Source: Pseudomonadota bacterium (GTDB taxonomy: Bacteria; Pseudomonadota; Alphaproteobacteria; Rhizobiales; Hyphomicrobiaceae). From it: a stretch of DNA of 31,632 nucleotides. A program made the position numbers and the translations under genes. Where the stretch lies: the NCBI GenBank assembly GCA_023405815.1, contig JAEXXM010000071.1, positions 1 through 31,632 of the forward strand, read 5' to 3'. Numbering within the stretch: the stretch's first letter is position 1; the number at the start of each line of letters is the position of its first letter. Below the pieces are notes generated by a model. It worked only from the letters and a program-made list of their open reading frames with translations. It ran no database searches and was not told where the DNA came from. This document shows positions 1 through 8,282 of the stretch, piece by piece.

Positions 1-99
1 TCATTAGAGCGAGCAACTCCGGGCCGAAGGCCGCTTCATTGAACACCACCGTGCTCCTCCAGCGTTGTCCTTGCTCGGTAACAGCTGCGGCTTACACGC

Positions 100-372
100 T
101 TATTTGGGCCCTCGGTACCTTTCTCCCTTGTGGCAGTTGAGGCGCCCGCGCCGCGTGTTGTGGCAGTGGAGTTCCGCGCGCCAATCGCAGTTTGTGTCTC
201 GCGCGTCTCTCCGCTGGCGTGGACGCGCATGTAGCCAGCCCGGATGTCTATAGCTGACGGTCACAGACTCTGACCTCACATGTGGGACCGTTGATGGGAA
301 CGATGCGCCGTGGCTCGGGCCAAATTGAGCCGCGACTGCGATTGCGCCGGCCGTGATCAGTGCGAGCCGCAT
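100..372 (-). CDS. small exported hypothetical protein
   Basis: A 90-residue reading frame. The first 22 residues form a typical signal peptide (MRLALI, then an Ala/Val-rich core ending near SHG), so the product is probably periplasmic. I chose the ATG at 372 because AGGAAGG lies 6 bases upstream (plus-strand 379-385); the longer upstream frame overlaps the response regulator and has no such site. The mature part is basic and has three Cys and three His in the last half, but I recognise no family. It diverges from the two-component genes at 529, so the two may share a control region. Small exported basic proteins recur across this island. The signal peptide and ribosome binding site make it credible, although codon use in the C-terminal part is unremarkable. 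Confidence 0.5.
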   Translation of the reverse strand: MRLALITAGAIAVAAQFGPSHGASFPSTVPHVRSESVTVSYRHPGWLHARPRQRRDARDTNCDWRAELHCHNTRRGRLNCHKGERYRGPK

Positions 373-528
373 GACGAACCTTCCTAGACTCCGCTGCTTG
401 GCACACCAACCTGAAAACCACCTGAAAAATGCTGCGTCTACGTGGTCACGCTCACGAATTATGCGGAACGAGCGCTTTTCGCGTACATTTCGCATCATCC
501 GCGTCGCGCGAACCCAGGAGGAACCGTC

Positions 529-1182
529 ATTCGTATTTTGCTCGTTGAGGACGACGACGTGATTGCCAAGCGGCTGAGCAGCGGGCTCGAATCCGCTGGC
601 TTCGTCGTCGACCGAATTACGAATGGCGAAGATGCCTGGCCCTTGGGCCGCGAGAATCAATACGATGCAGCCGTTCTCGATTTAGGTCTACCGGGCATCG
701 GAGGGCTTGAGGTCCTGCAGAATTGGCGGGCAGCCGGCATTACAATGCCCGTCCTCATCTTGACGGCCCGCGGAACGTGGCCCGAAAAAGTTAGGGGTCT
801 CAACGCCGGTGCCGACGACTACATCGGCAAGCCCTTCCATCTTCCCGAAGTCGTGGCACGCCTGCGTGCCCTCACGCGCCGCACATCAGGTGCGGCGCAT
901 CCGCTCCTCAGCCACAAGAACATCACGCTCGATACCATCGCCGGCAAGGCTACCGTCGGCGGGCAATCGATAGCTCTCACGGCTCTAGAGCTCCGTATGC
1001 TTACCTACTTTTTGCTCCGAGTTGGACGCATCGTTTCGCAGAAGGAACTCGCGGACCATCTCTACAGCCTGGAAGACGGGGTGGAATCAAACACGATTGA
1101 GGTCTACGTCGCGCGGTTGCGCAAGAAGCTCGGGCGAGACTCCATTACCACGGTGCGCGGTCTCGGCTACCGGATGGATTGA
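529..1182 (+). CDS. OmpR/PhoP-family response regulator
   Basis: This 217-residue regulator has an N-terminal receiver domain (residues 1-115) and a C-terminal winged-helix domain (about 125-217, ending in TTVRGLGYRMD). Acidic residues are at 9-10, the phospho-acceptor is Asp52 in VLDLGLPG, Thr80 is in LILTAR, and the conserved Lys is 102 in GKPF. The start is unusual: AGGAGG at 516-521 sits 7 bases before an ATT codon at 529, and the family N-terminus (IRILLVEDD) begins exactly there. The ATG at 442 would add 29 residues unlike any receiver domain. The gene overlaps or abuts the sensor kinase gene, so both are one operon. Its place in a metal island suggests metal or envelope stress as the signal, but that is inference. 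Confidence 0.93.
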   Translation: MRILLVEDDDVIAKRLSSGLESAGFVVDRITNGEDAWPLGRENQYDAAVLDLGLPGIGGLEVLQNWRAAGITMPVLILTARGTWPEKVRGLNAGADDYIGKPFHLPEVVARLRALTRRTSGAAHPLLSHKNITLDTIAGKATVGGQSIALTALELRMLTYFLLRVGRIVSQKELADHLYSLEDGVESNTIEVYVARLRKKLGRDSITTVRGLGYRMD

Positions 1183-1187
1183 GCCCG

Positions 1188-2549
1188 ATGCGCAGTCTCA
1201 AGATGCGTCTGATCATTGCTGCGGTGATTTGGATCACCGTCGGCGTCGCCGTTGCCGGCGTGCTGCTGTCCGCGGTGTTCAAAGAGTTTCTCGTGGCCCA
1301 GCTTTACGAGCAGCTGCACGTCAATCTGGACGAGTTGGAGCGGCTGATCGAACTCGACACCGATGGACGCCTCACACTTCAGCGCCCTCTTAGCGACCCC
1401 CGATACAGCGGACATCTCTCAGGTGCCTATTGGGAGATCCAAAAGGACGGGAGAGTTCTCGTGCGGTCTCCGTCCCTTGAGGGCCCCATGCTCAACGTGC
1501 CGCCGGGCAAGGGCCGGAACGCGCAGACCCACACCTATCGCATCGAAGGGCCGACCGGCGAACTGATGATCGCCGAGCGCTTGCGTTGGCTGGCGGATGA
1601 TCAAGTTCCTACGCGCATCATCGTGGGCACCGATAAAAGCAGTCTCGACCGCGAGATGCAGAAGTTCAACTACGTGCTGCTGTGGTCGCTCGGCGGATTT
1701 TCAATGTCCCTCATCGGCGCGGCTGTTCTATTGCTTCTCTATGCGATGAGCCCCTTTGCGCAATTGCGCAAAGCCCTTGGCCGCGTCCGCGACGGAGCAA
1801 CGACGAGCGTAAGCGGCGCGTTTCCGGATGAAGTGCAGCCGCTCATCGATGACCTAAACAATCTCCTCGCGTCCTCCGGTGAGCAGATGGTGCGGGCCAG
1901 AACACAGGCCGGCAATATGGCGCACGGCCTCAAGAGCTCTCTGGCCGTGCTCGTTGACGAAGGGCATCGGCTCGAAGCGAAGGGCGATAAGGAGGCCGCA
2001 TCGGTCATCTTTGGCGAGACGCGGCGCATGCAGCGACAGATTGACTACCAGATCGCGAGGGCGCGCGCTGCTGCGTCGCACGCGAGGCCGGCACAGGCCA
2101 CTTCCCTTTCCAACGCCGCTAACGCCGTTGTTGCCGCTCTTCAACGGCTATACAGCGAGCGCAACCTCAGCATTCAGAACGAGATTCCTCCTGAGACATT
2201 CGTGGCATGCGAAGCGGAGGATCTGGAGGAGATGCTCGCCAATCTCCTCGATAATGCCTGCAAATTCGCCAAAACTACGGTCCGCATCGGGCTGGAGAAA
2301 TCTGGCCCGCGTCAACTGGTCGGTATCACGATCGAGGATGACGGCTCAGGGTTGCCCCCAGAGGCCTGGGACGTCGTGTTCAATATCGGGGAACAGTGGG
2401 GCAGCAAGGGTAAAGGATCTGGCCTTGGACTGGCCATCGTGCGTGATCTCGCGCAACTGCATGGCGGATACGTACGCCTCGACCAATCCGAGCTCGGTGG
2501 TTTGAAAGTGGTGCTTGAGCTTCCGGTCCATCGGATGGGCCAGCTATGA
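1188..2549 (+). CDS. PhoQ-like sensor histidine kinase
   Basis: The partner of the preceding regulator; an inner-membrane sensor kinase of 453 residues. Two membrane segments (about 8-30 and 160-185) enclose a periplasmic sensor of about 130 residues. A HAMP-like linker follows, then the phospho-acceptor His246 in MAHGLKSSL, the N box around Asn356 (NLLDNACKFA), and G boxes DDGSGLP and GSGLGLAIV. The H-box form AHGLKSSLAVL is typical of the PhoQ group. I use the ATG at 1188; a TTG at 1179 overlaps the regulator's stop codon and would add three residues. Translation is probably coupled. Nothing in the sensor domain identifies the ligand. Confidence 0.92.
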   Translation: MRSLKMRLIIAAVIWITVGVAVAGVLLSAVFKEFLVAQLYEQLHVNLDELERLIELDTDGRLTLQRPLSDPRYSGHLSGAYWEIQKDGRVLVRSPSLEGPMLNVPPGKGRNAQTHTYRIEGPTGELMIAERLRWLADDQVPTRIIVGTDKSSLDREMQKFNYVLLWSLGGFSMSLIGAAVLLLLYAMSPFAQLRKALGRVRDGATTSVSGAFPDEVQPLIDDLNNLLASSGEQMVRARTQAGNMAHGLKSSLAVLVDEGHRLEAKGDKEAASVIFGETRRMQRQIDYQIARARAAASHARPAQATSLSNAANAVVAALQRLYSERNLSIQNEIPPETFVACEAEDLEEMLANLLDNACKFAKTTVRIGLEKSGPRQLVGITIEDDGSGLPPEAWDVVFNIGEQWGSKGKGSGLGLAIVRDLAQLHGGYVRLDQSELGGLKVVLELPVHRMGQL

Positions 2550-2831
2550 GTACCGGTAATCCGCATCGGGAATGTGGGAGGCCATCTGCATTCGCTCACC
2601 ATTGTGTGCGGATGGCATGGAAAGCGCCTTGCCATACACAGAGGCGAGCAGCTCCCAGGCAAAGAGACCTGCCACACTCCATATGCGGTCGCATATAGTT
2701 CAGCTCATCTGGATACGCTTACCGTGCATCTTGGCCACGTGCGGGGAGGGCAACTGGAGTGCCTTCGACGCGCCCGCGCTTGCAACATCCGCGGCCTCGG
2801 CCTGTGCTTCCACGATGAAGGTGTCGGTTGC
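2550..2831. other. gene-free spacer after kinase gene
   Basis: Between the kinase stop and the convergent His-rich gene I see no reading frame with a ribosome binding site or a recognisable product. A plus-strand frame runs through from 2574 but continues as antisense of the His-Gly repeat and has no family-like sequence. Confidence 0.4.
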
Positions 2832-3083
2832 TCAGTGATGTCCATGGCCGTGACCGTGGCCATGTCCGTGGCCGTGACCATGTCCGTGGCCGTGACCATG
2901 TCCGTGACCATGTCCGTGACCATGGCCATGCCGGTGACCATGACGATGACGCACCTGTTGTACAAGACCTGCTTCACCGTTGGTGGCCGTAGTCTTTGTT
3001 GGGACGACAGGCGCAGCTTCCACAGTGATCACAAGCAGTCCCAGTGCCAGAACTCCGCAAAGACCTATGAGCAGCTTATTCAT
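2832..3083 (-). CDS. exported His-Gly repeat protein, likely metal sponge
   Basis: An 83-residue protein. Residues 1-23 are a signal peptide (MNKLLIGLCGVLAL, cleavage after VEA or nearby). A short linker follows, then an almost uninterrupted run of His-Gly dipeptides to the C-terminus, ending GHH. GGAGGAAA lies just upstream of the ATG. His-Gly tails bind Zn, Ni, Cu or Cd, so a role as a periplasmic metal buffer is likely, though no enzyme or partner can be inferred. The DNA encoding the tail is a minisatellite of mixed 6- and 12-base units (GGC/GGA/GGT with CAC/CAT), so its length may vary between strains. It converges with the two-component operon. Confidence 0.78.
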   Translation of the reverse strand: MNKLLIGLCGVLALGLLVITVEAAPVVPTKTTATNGEAGLVQQVRHRHGHRHGHGHGHGHGHGHGHGHGHGHGHGHGHGHGHH

Positions 3084-3648
3084 GTGATTTCCTCCGATTT
3101 GAAGCTTCTCGACCTCCTCAGATCTCGCTCTTGCTCAAGTCGCGTACGCGCGCCCGGGGGCTTACCAGTGTGGTAAACGCGCCAACAAATTGCTATCTGT
3201 TTCAGCCGTCGCATAAGCGCTGGTCATCGCTCAGCACGCCTGTCATCGGTTTATGAACTTGTCGTGATAGGGAGCTCCTTCATTGCGTTCTCCCTTTAGG
3301 TCAGGCTCTGGCGCATCCAGGGGGCCTCAAGAGCGTTACCAGGCTCCGATTTCAATGAGCTCTCCGAGATGAATGGCGCCTGAACACACACACGAGCTCA
3401 ACTTGCCCCAGCCGACTTCCAGGTCTCTGTGCCACTCGCAAGGTCGATCTTCACTAATTGTGATTTCCGCTAAGCGCGCTGCCTATCGGTCCCGCTACGC
3501 GATAGGCGGCGACGGGTCTGTCCCGACGCCGCCTGCTCGAATGCGACCTTTCGAAAGCAGGAGGCGTCCACGGCGACGTGCCTTCCGCCTCCAAGTAATG
3601 ATGATCACTCCTTCTGCCGCTCCTTAATGCGGAGCACGTCAGGGCCTG
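3084..3648. other. gene-free region with a strong hairpin
   Basis: I see no gene on either strand in these 565 bases. The stretch upstream of 3083 should hold the promoter of the His-Gly gene. The main structure is the inverted-repeat pair at 3481-3534, listed separately. Confidence 0.4.
3481..3534. repeat. two overlapping hairpins sharing one arm
   Basis: The first stem is GCCTATCG (3481-3488) with CGATAGGC (3500-3507). The second is AGGCGGCG (3504-3511) with CGCCGCCT (3527-3534), extended inward after an A-A mismatch by CGGG/CCCG around a short loop. The stems share bases 3504-3507, so only one can form fully at a time. No T tract follows, so it is not a standard terminator. It could be an RNA switch, a recombination scar or the end of a lost element. 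Confidence 0.5.
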
Positions 3649-3966
3649 TTAATGGCGCGAGCCGTGGTCACCGCCGTGACCACCGCCGTGACCACCGCCG
3701 TGGCCACCGCCATGACCGCCACCGTGGCCGCCGCCGTGACCGCCACCGTGACGACCGTGCCCGCGCCCATGACCGCCACCCAGCCACAGCCGCACGCCGC
3801 CGCCGTGACCGCGGCGATAGCCAACTTGCTCAAGCAGTCCGTATGGACTCCCTGTCAAGCTCAGACTCGCACTAGCAGGCGACGTCGGCAGAGCGCTGGC
3901 AGGCACCGCCATGAGGCCGATGCCAACGGCGCCGAGGATGGACGACAAAATTGCAAGTCGAGACAT
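3649..3966 (-). CDS. exported Gly-Gly-Gly-His repeat protein
   Basis: A 105-residue exported protein. The signal peptide covers residues 1-27 (MSRLAILSSILGAVG through VPASA). A middle of about 35 residues reads LSLTGSPYGLLEQVGYRRGHGG and then VRLWLGG. The C-terminal 40 residues are a four-residue GGGH-type repeat. I chose the ATG at 3966 because AAGGAG precedes it; a longer frame from 4098 lacks a signal peptide. The motif LLEQVGYRRGHG resembles the sequence before the His tail in the 2832-3083 protein (GLVQQVRHRHGH), so the two are probably paralogues. Likely function is periplasmic metal binding; this is inferred from composition only. Confidence 0.75.
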   Translation of the reverse strand: MSRLAILSSILGAVGIGLMAVPASALPTSPASASLSLTGSPYGLLEQVGYRRGHGGGVRLWLGGGHGRGHGRHGGGHGGGHGGGHGGGHGGGHGGGHGGDHGSRH

Positions 3967-4330
3967 TGCGAAACTCCTTTTTGCATCGGTGCCGATGGCG
4001 TCAGAGCCGTCGAGCACACCGTCCGAGCGGTGTAAGGGAGGCATTCCCTGGACACTTCGGAATGACGCAATGCTCTGTCGATCGCGTTGAACCCGCACTG
4101 AACGGCGCGGTCAGGTACCATTCATCAGATTTTGCGGCAGCGTAGGAGGATTAGCCAGGACCACGCAACGCACCAGCCGATATCTGATCTTGGAATGAGG
4201 CGGATGCGAGTTGACCGGTTGCGTGCCGGAACTACTGAACCAAAGTTCGGTGGTCAAGGTTGGAAGTGATGAGTTGACAGCAACAGGCAAGCGTCTCAAC
4301 CGTTCGTTCTGGCGGCCCTGCTCGTCCGCC

Positions 4331-4624
4331 TCACTCTACTCTTTCCACATGGGCTGCTCTGCGAGGAATGAGATGGATATGATATGTTGCTTCCTCACAT
4401 CTAAGAATCCACCCACCCTTCTTGTTGCCGTGCTCCACATCGCGGGCGGCGCTCACCACTCTATCGCAGCGGTATCCCTGTTTGCGTATTTGCGTTGCGA
4501 CGATCTCTTTCGGCGCCGCCTCTGCGGCGTATGCCATCAACACGCCCGGCCTCGCCGGGACAAGCCCACAGGCCATAGCTGACAGAGCGCATGTCGCGAT
4601 TAAAGGTGTACTTATTGTCTTCAT
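4331..4624 (-). CDS. small exported hypothetical protein with two Cys
   Basis: A 97-residue protein with an N-terminal signal sequence (MKTISTPLIATCALSAMACG, cleavage probably near YAAEAA). The mature domain reads IRKQGYRCDRVVSAARD and then GGWILRCEEATYHIHLIP; the two Cys could form a disulfide. This pattern (IR.QGY.C, W.L.C..A.Y.I.L.P) is familiar from small exported hypothetical proteins of rhizobia and related genera, but no function is known to me. The ATG at 4624 is chosen because the signal sequence begins there, although no strong ribosome binding site is seen. It diverges from the P-type ATPase at 4878. A perfect palindrome TCTGCGCAGA (4641-4650) lies just upstream. Confidence 0.65.
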   Translation of the reverse strand: MKTISTPLIATCALSAMACGLVPARPGVLMAYAAEAAPKEIVATQIRKQGYRCDRVVSAARDVEHGNKKGGWILRCEEATYHIHLIPRRAAHVERVE

Positions 4625-4777
4625 GGCACTGCCCACTAGCTCTGCGCAGACTGCCAATTATTAGTTTAGCATCTATTTGCTGGGTTTTCAAAATGCGAGC
4701 CGTCATCGGCGCAAAGGCGCGGTTGCATTGCACCATAGGTATTGTTCATGCACGGCCGTGGTGACCTCCACATTGCC

Positions 4778-4805
4778 GATACCAATCCGTGGGCTGATAT
4801 CAATC
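4778..4805 (+). promoter_or_regulatory. direct repeat upstream of P-type ATPase
   Basis: GATACCAATC (4778-4787) and GATATCAATC (4796-4805) are near-identical and spaced 18 bases start to start, about 75 bases before the ATPase start. That spacing could suit a dimeric regulator or a promoter element. I found no clear MerR-type or ArsR-type operator here, so the regulator is unknown. Confidence 0.3.
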
Positions 4806-4877
4806 TGTGCGGCGGTGGTCGTGTCGCGGCCCGACCTTACATCCTAGCCGTGGCGTGGAATGCAAACGGAGCACCTG

Positions 4878-7094
4878 ATGGCAGATACGCATGAGGGGGG
4901 CAACGAGCATGAACGCCCTGCCCTCTCAACACCACCGCGAGGTGCCCGAGCCTACAAGATACGCGGCATGGACTGCGCCGAGGAGGTCGCCACGCTCAAG
5001 CAGGCGGTCGGTCCTGTGGTTGGCGGTGCGGATCGGCTTGTGTTCGATGTCCTCAACGGCCGCATGACCGTCACAGAGGCGGCCGACGGCGTGCCTGATG
5101 AAGCCATTGTTAGGGCCGTTGCTGCGACCGGCATGAGTGCCGTCTCCTGGGAAGCGCCCGACGAAAGAGGCGAAAGCCGTCGCCGTCAGCAGGCTCTGTT
5201 CACAGCTGCCAGCGGCGCCTGCGTGCTGCTCGGATTGGCATTGCACGTATGGCTGGCGGGGGGATTTGGGCAGGCCTTGCGGCTGCTTGGCGGGCACGCC
5301 GGCCAGGCGATGCCGTGGCCGGAAATTGCCGCTTATCTGGCAGCCATCATTTTCGGCGCCCGCTTCGTTATCGCTAAAGCTTGGTATGCGGCGCGCAGTT
5401 TTCGCCCGGATATCAACCTCCTCATGGTCATCGCAGTCGCGGGCGCAGTGGTCATTAACGAGTGGTTCGAGGCGGCGACTGTCACCTTCCTCTTCTCTCT
5501 GTCCCTGGCGCTTGAGAGTTGGAGCGTGGGGCGTGCACGACGAGCCATCGGTGCGCTTCTCGACCTCGCTCCGCCCACATTTCGCCTTCTGCGTGCGGAT
5601 GGCACAGAAGTCGAGGTTCCGGTAATCGAGGCCACGCCCGGCGATCGCTTCATCGTTCCGGCGGGCGAACGCATTGCGCTCGACGGACGTGTCGTCACCG
5701 GAGCAAGCGCCGTGAACCAGGCGCCCATCACCGGCGAGAGCGTGCCCGTCGAGAAGGGGCCCGGCGCCGTTGTCTTCGCCGGCACTATCAACGGCGATGG
5801 CACTCTAACAATCGAGGCGACAAAGGCGGCCGAGGATACGACGCTCGCCCGCATCATCCGCATGGTTGAGGAGGCGCACGCACGTCGCGCGCCATCCGAG
5901 CAGTGGGTTGAGCGGTTCGCCCGCGTCTACACGCCGGCAGTGATGGTTCTCGCGCTTGCCGTATTCGTCATTCCACCGCTTGCGCTGGGCGGAGCGTGGC
6001 ATGAATGGTTCTACAGGTCTCTGGTACTCCTGGTCATCGCTTGCCCGTGCGCTCTCGTTATCTCAACCCCGGTGTCGATCGTCGCTTCGCTCGCATCGTC
6101 CGCGCGGGCAGGCGTGTTGGTGAAGGGTGGCGTATATGTCGAGCTACCCGCTCACCTCAATGCGATTGCCATGGACAAGACCGGTACTATCACCCGCGGC
6201 GAGCCGGAGGTCGTGCGTGTTGTTCCCCTCAATGGCCATACGGAAGACGAGCTCCTCGCCCGGGCTGTTGCGCTCGAGGCGCACGCGACCCATCCTCTCG
6301 CAAGGGCCGTCACTCGCTACGCGCAACATCGCGGTGTCGCACCAAAGCCCGCCAAAGACGTGCAGGTCCTTAAAGGCAAAGGGCTGACAGGCACCTTCGA
6401 GGAGCAGCTGTTCTGGCTCGGCTCCCATCGCTACGTCGTTGAACGTGGTCAAGACTCGCCTGCGATCGCGCGGCAGGCGGAAGCACTTGAGGGCGATGGC
6501 AAGACCGTCATCGTCGTCGGTAACGCCCGCCATGTCTGCGGTCTGATCGCTGTTGCGGACACGATCCGGCCGGAGGCCGGCGAGGTCGTGCAGCAGCTAC
6601 ACGCAGCCGGTGTTCAACGCATTATCATGCTCACCGGCGATAATCGCGTCACGGCGCAGGCCATTGCTCGGGAGGTCGGCATCGACGTTGTGCATGCCGA
6701 GCTGCTCCCTGAGGACAAGGTCAAGAAGATCGAAGAGCTGGTTGGCCGCTACGGCACGGTCGCCATGGTCGGCGACGGCGTCAATGATGCGCCGGCCCTT
6801 GCCCGCGCCAATCTCGGCATCGCCATGGGCGCAATCGGCTCGGACGCCGCGATCGAGACCGCCGACATCGCGCTGATGACGGACGACATTTCGAAGCTGC
6901 CCTGGCTCGTGCGCCACGCCAAGCGCACCCTCACCATCATCCGCGAGAACATCGTCTTCTCGCTCGGCATCAAGGCCGTATTCTTCGTGCTAACGTTCGC
7001 AGGTATGGCGACCCTATGGGGCGCGATTGCCGCCGACGTGGGAGCCTCCCTGTTGGTGGTCATGAACGCGCTGAGGCTATTGCGCCAGAGCTGA
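4878..7094 (+). CDS. Zn/Cd/Pb-type P1B ATPase (ZntA/CadA group)
   Basis: A heavy-metal exporting ATPase of 738 residues in the inner membrane, using ATP to move divalent soft metals out of the cytoplasm. A His/Glu-rich N-terminus leads into a heavy-metal-associated domain with GMDCAEE at 30-36. The CPC membrane motif is at Cys389-Cys391, the phosphorylated Asp433 is in DKTGTITRG, the HP locus is His472-Pro473, and the hinge motif GDGVND is at 632-637. CPC with this HMA form points to the Zn/Cd/Pb group rather than the Cu group, but transport specificity cannot be proved from sequence. I chose the ATG at 4878 because GGAG lies 7 bases upstream; an ATG at 4860 adds six residues with a poorer site. 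Confidence 0.95.
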   Translation: MADTHEGGNEHERPALSTPPRGARAYKIRGMDCAEEVATLKQAVGPVVGGADRLVFDVLNGRMTVTEAADGVPDEAIVRAVAATGMSAVSWEAPDERGESRRRQQALFTAASGACVLLGLALHVWLAGGFGQALRLLGGHAGQAMPWPEIAAYLAAIIFGARFVIAKAWYAARSFRPDINLLMVIAVAGAVVINEWFEAATVTFLFSLSLALESWSVGRARRAIGALLDLAPPTFRLLRADGTEVEVPVIEATPGDRFIVPAGERIALDGRVVTGASAVNQAPITGESVPVEKGPGAVVFAGTINGDGTLTIEATKAAEDTTLARIIRMVEEAHARRAPSEQWVERFARVYTPAVMVLALAVFVIPPLALGGAWHEWFYRSLVLLVIACPCALVISTPVSIVASLASSARAGVLVKGGVYVELPAHLNAIAMDKTGTITRGEPEVVRVVPLNGHTEDELLARAVALEAHATHPLARAVTRYAQHRGVAPKPAKDVQVLKGKGLTGTFEEQLFWLGSHRYVVERGQDSPAIARQAEALEGDGKTVIVVGNARHVCGLIAVADTIRPEAGEVVQQLHAAGVQRIIMLTGDNRVTAQAIAREVGIDVVHAELLPEDKVKKIEELVGRYGTVAMVGDGVNDAPALARANLGIAMGAIGSDAAIETADIALMTDDISKLPWLVRHAKRTLTIIRENIVFSLGIKAVFFVLTFAGMATLWGAIAADVGASLLVVMNALRLLRQS

Positions 7095-7141
7095 CCGATG
7101 GCAGAGCGCAAGAAGGTGTCGCCGAAACGCGCCTCTTGGAC

Positions 7142-7186
7142 CACCACCCCGGTGGTGCGGCCGATAGTGTCTCGCTATCCGTTTTT
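7142..7186. terminator. weak hairpins between convergent genes
   Basis: A stem CACCACC/GGTGGTG (7142-7157) is followed by GATAG/CTATC (7163-7179) and then a run of five T (7182-7186). Placed after the ATPase stop and overlapping the end of the opposing 46-residue gene, it may stop transcription, mainly on the plus strand. The second stem is only 5 base pairs, so this is a modest call. Confidence 0.35.
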
Positions 7187-7315
7187 CAGCTCTTCAAGCT
7201 TACGACGATGCGCTTCTTCTCTTATGCGCCTTTCGCGCACACGAATACGCCAAACTCCGAACATGCAAATTAGGAGTACGAGGATTCCTCCAACAATCAA
7301 TACCATATCAGGCAT
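7175..7315 (-). CDS. 46-residue single-span membrane protein
   Basis: Not an obvious gene at first sight because of its size, but well supported. GAGG lies 7 bases before the ATG at 7315. The protein begins MPDMVLIVGGILVLLICMFG, a single hydrophobic span, followed by a strongly basic and then amphipathic tail (VRERRIREEAHRRKLEEL). A diverged copy with the same protein pattern lies at 13262-13400, showing selection at protein level in the past. It is the last gene of a minus-strand set: Met-rich protein, SHOCT-type protein, then this one. Function is unknown; a small subunit or modulator of a membrane complex is possible. Confidence 0.6.
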   Translation of the reverse strand: MPDMVLIVGGILVLLICMFGVWRIRVRERRIREEAHRRKLEELKNG

Positions 7316-7359
7316 CTACTGCACCTCGGTGTGTGCAATGCCCTCCGGACGGTCCTTGA

Positions 7360-7665
7360 CTAGCGACCTCCGATGTCGTTTCGCCGCTTCAGATATTCAT
7401 CGCGGTCGATCTCACCGCGTGCATAGCGCTCGTTGAGCACGTCAAGTGCGCGGCGTCTCTCCTGGGGCGCCTCCCCGGGCCAAAGATAGCGTACGAGGGC
7501 AATGACACCGAAGATGATGAGCCCGAAGAACAGGATGGGCATCAGCATGTGCCAGGGGCCCCACCACCACATCCACTCATGCCCCGGCCACGCGGGATTC
7601 GGCGTTTGAGCGAGTGCCGACGCAAGAGGCGTCGGCATCGCGCCGAGGAATAGTGAACTGCGCAT
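7360..7665 (-). CDS. SHOCT-domain small membrane protein
   Basis: A 101-residue protein. A signal-like N-terminus (MRSSLFLGAMPTPLASALAQ) is followed by a Trp-rich stretch (HEWMWWWGPWHM), one membrane span (PILFFGLIIFGVIALVRYLW), and a C-terminal short oligomerisation motif (LDVLNERYARGEIDRDEYLKRRNDI), which is the SHOCT signature. Proteins of this form are common next to copper and silver resistance genes. The ATG at 7665 is 8 bases past the stop of the Met-rich gene; a TTG at 7686 overlapping that gene is the alternative. Its role in metal tolerance is inferred from context. Confidence 0.82.
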   Translation of the reverse strand: MRSSLFLGAMPTPLASALAQTPNPAWPGHEWMWWWGPWHMLMPILFFGLIIFGVIALVRYLWPGEAPQERRRALDVLNERYARGEIDRDEYLKRRNDIGGR

Positions 7666-7673
7666 CGCGGATC

Positions 7674-8237
7674 TCACATCATGCAACAGCCGCTGCCGAG
7701 CAAGACATCGGCTTTCTTCTTCTGCTCATCGCTCAAGACTTTATAGAGCGCCTCCGTGGCGGGCTTCAGCGCTTTCATGCTCTCAACCATGCTCTGCATG
7801 GCTTGGGTATGCGCCTCCATGCGCTCTATAGCGCTGCCCGACTGCATAGCCTGCATCATGGCCGCATGCATGCCCTGCATGGTCGTCGACCGCGCTTTGA
7901 CCGCCTCGACGTAGCCATTCCAAGCTTCGGTCTGTGCGTCCGTGATGCCGAGTTCGGCCTTCTGGTATGCGAGCTGCCCCTCCATCATGGAGCCATAACC
8001 CATCATCATGCCAGGCCCCATCATTCCCTGCCCCATCATGCCGCGCATGCCCGGCCCCATCATGCCGCGCATGCCCCATCCCATCATGCCTTCGCCCATC
8101 ATCCCCGGGCCGTGCATGCCCGGCCCCATCATGGGCATTTGTTGTCCCTGATCCGTGGTTTGCGCCAGCGCCATTGATCCCATTGCCGCGACAGCCAGCA
8201 GCACGCCGCCCATCATCAATTTGCGTAAGCTCGTCAT
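7674..8237 (-). CDS. Met-rich periplasmic Spy/LTXXQ-like protein
   Basis: A 187-residue exported protein. The signal peptide is residues 1-25 (ending MALAQ). Residues 33-83 form a Met-Gly-Pro repeat (GPGMHGPGMMGEGMMGWGMRG and similar), which should bind Cu(I) or Ag(I) through thioethers. The C-terminal half is helical with LSDEQKKKADVLL, the LTXXQ/Spy-CpxP type motif, and ends GSGCCMM with two more sulfur ligands. AAGGAGAG precedes the ATG. It heads a probable three-gene minus-strand operon (with 7665-7360 and 7315-7175) behind a MerR-type promoter at 8283-8313. Likely role: periplasmic copper binding and protection of envelope proteins. Confidence 0.85.
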   Translation of the reverse strand: MTSLRKLMMGGVLLAVAAMGSMALAQTTDQGQQMPMMGPGMHGPGMMGEGMMGWGMRGMMGPGMRGMMGQGMMGPGMMMGYGSMMEGQLAYQKAELGITDAQTEAWNGYVEAVKARSTTMQGMHAAMMQAMQSGSAIERMEAHTQAMQSMVESMKALKPATEALYKVLSDEQKKKADVLLGSGCCMM

Positions 8238-8282
8238 CGTTCTCTCCTTCGTCGGCGCTTGTTCGTCTCCCTTCTGGGAGCC

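Noticed and set aside
100..660. 186-residue minus-strand frame overlapping the response regulator
   Set aside because: The part beyond 372 is antisense to the receiver domain; the signal peptide and ribosome binding site place the real start at 372.
2832..2960. Repeats that could suggest a CRISPR array
   Set aside because: The periodicity is 6-12 bases and encodes His-Gly; there are no spacers and no cas genes.
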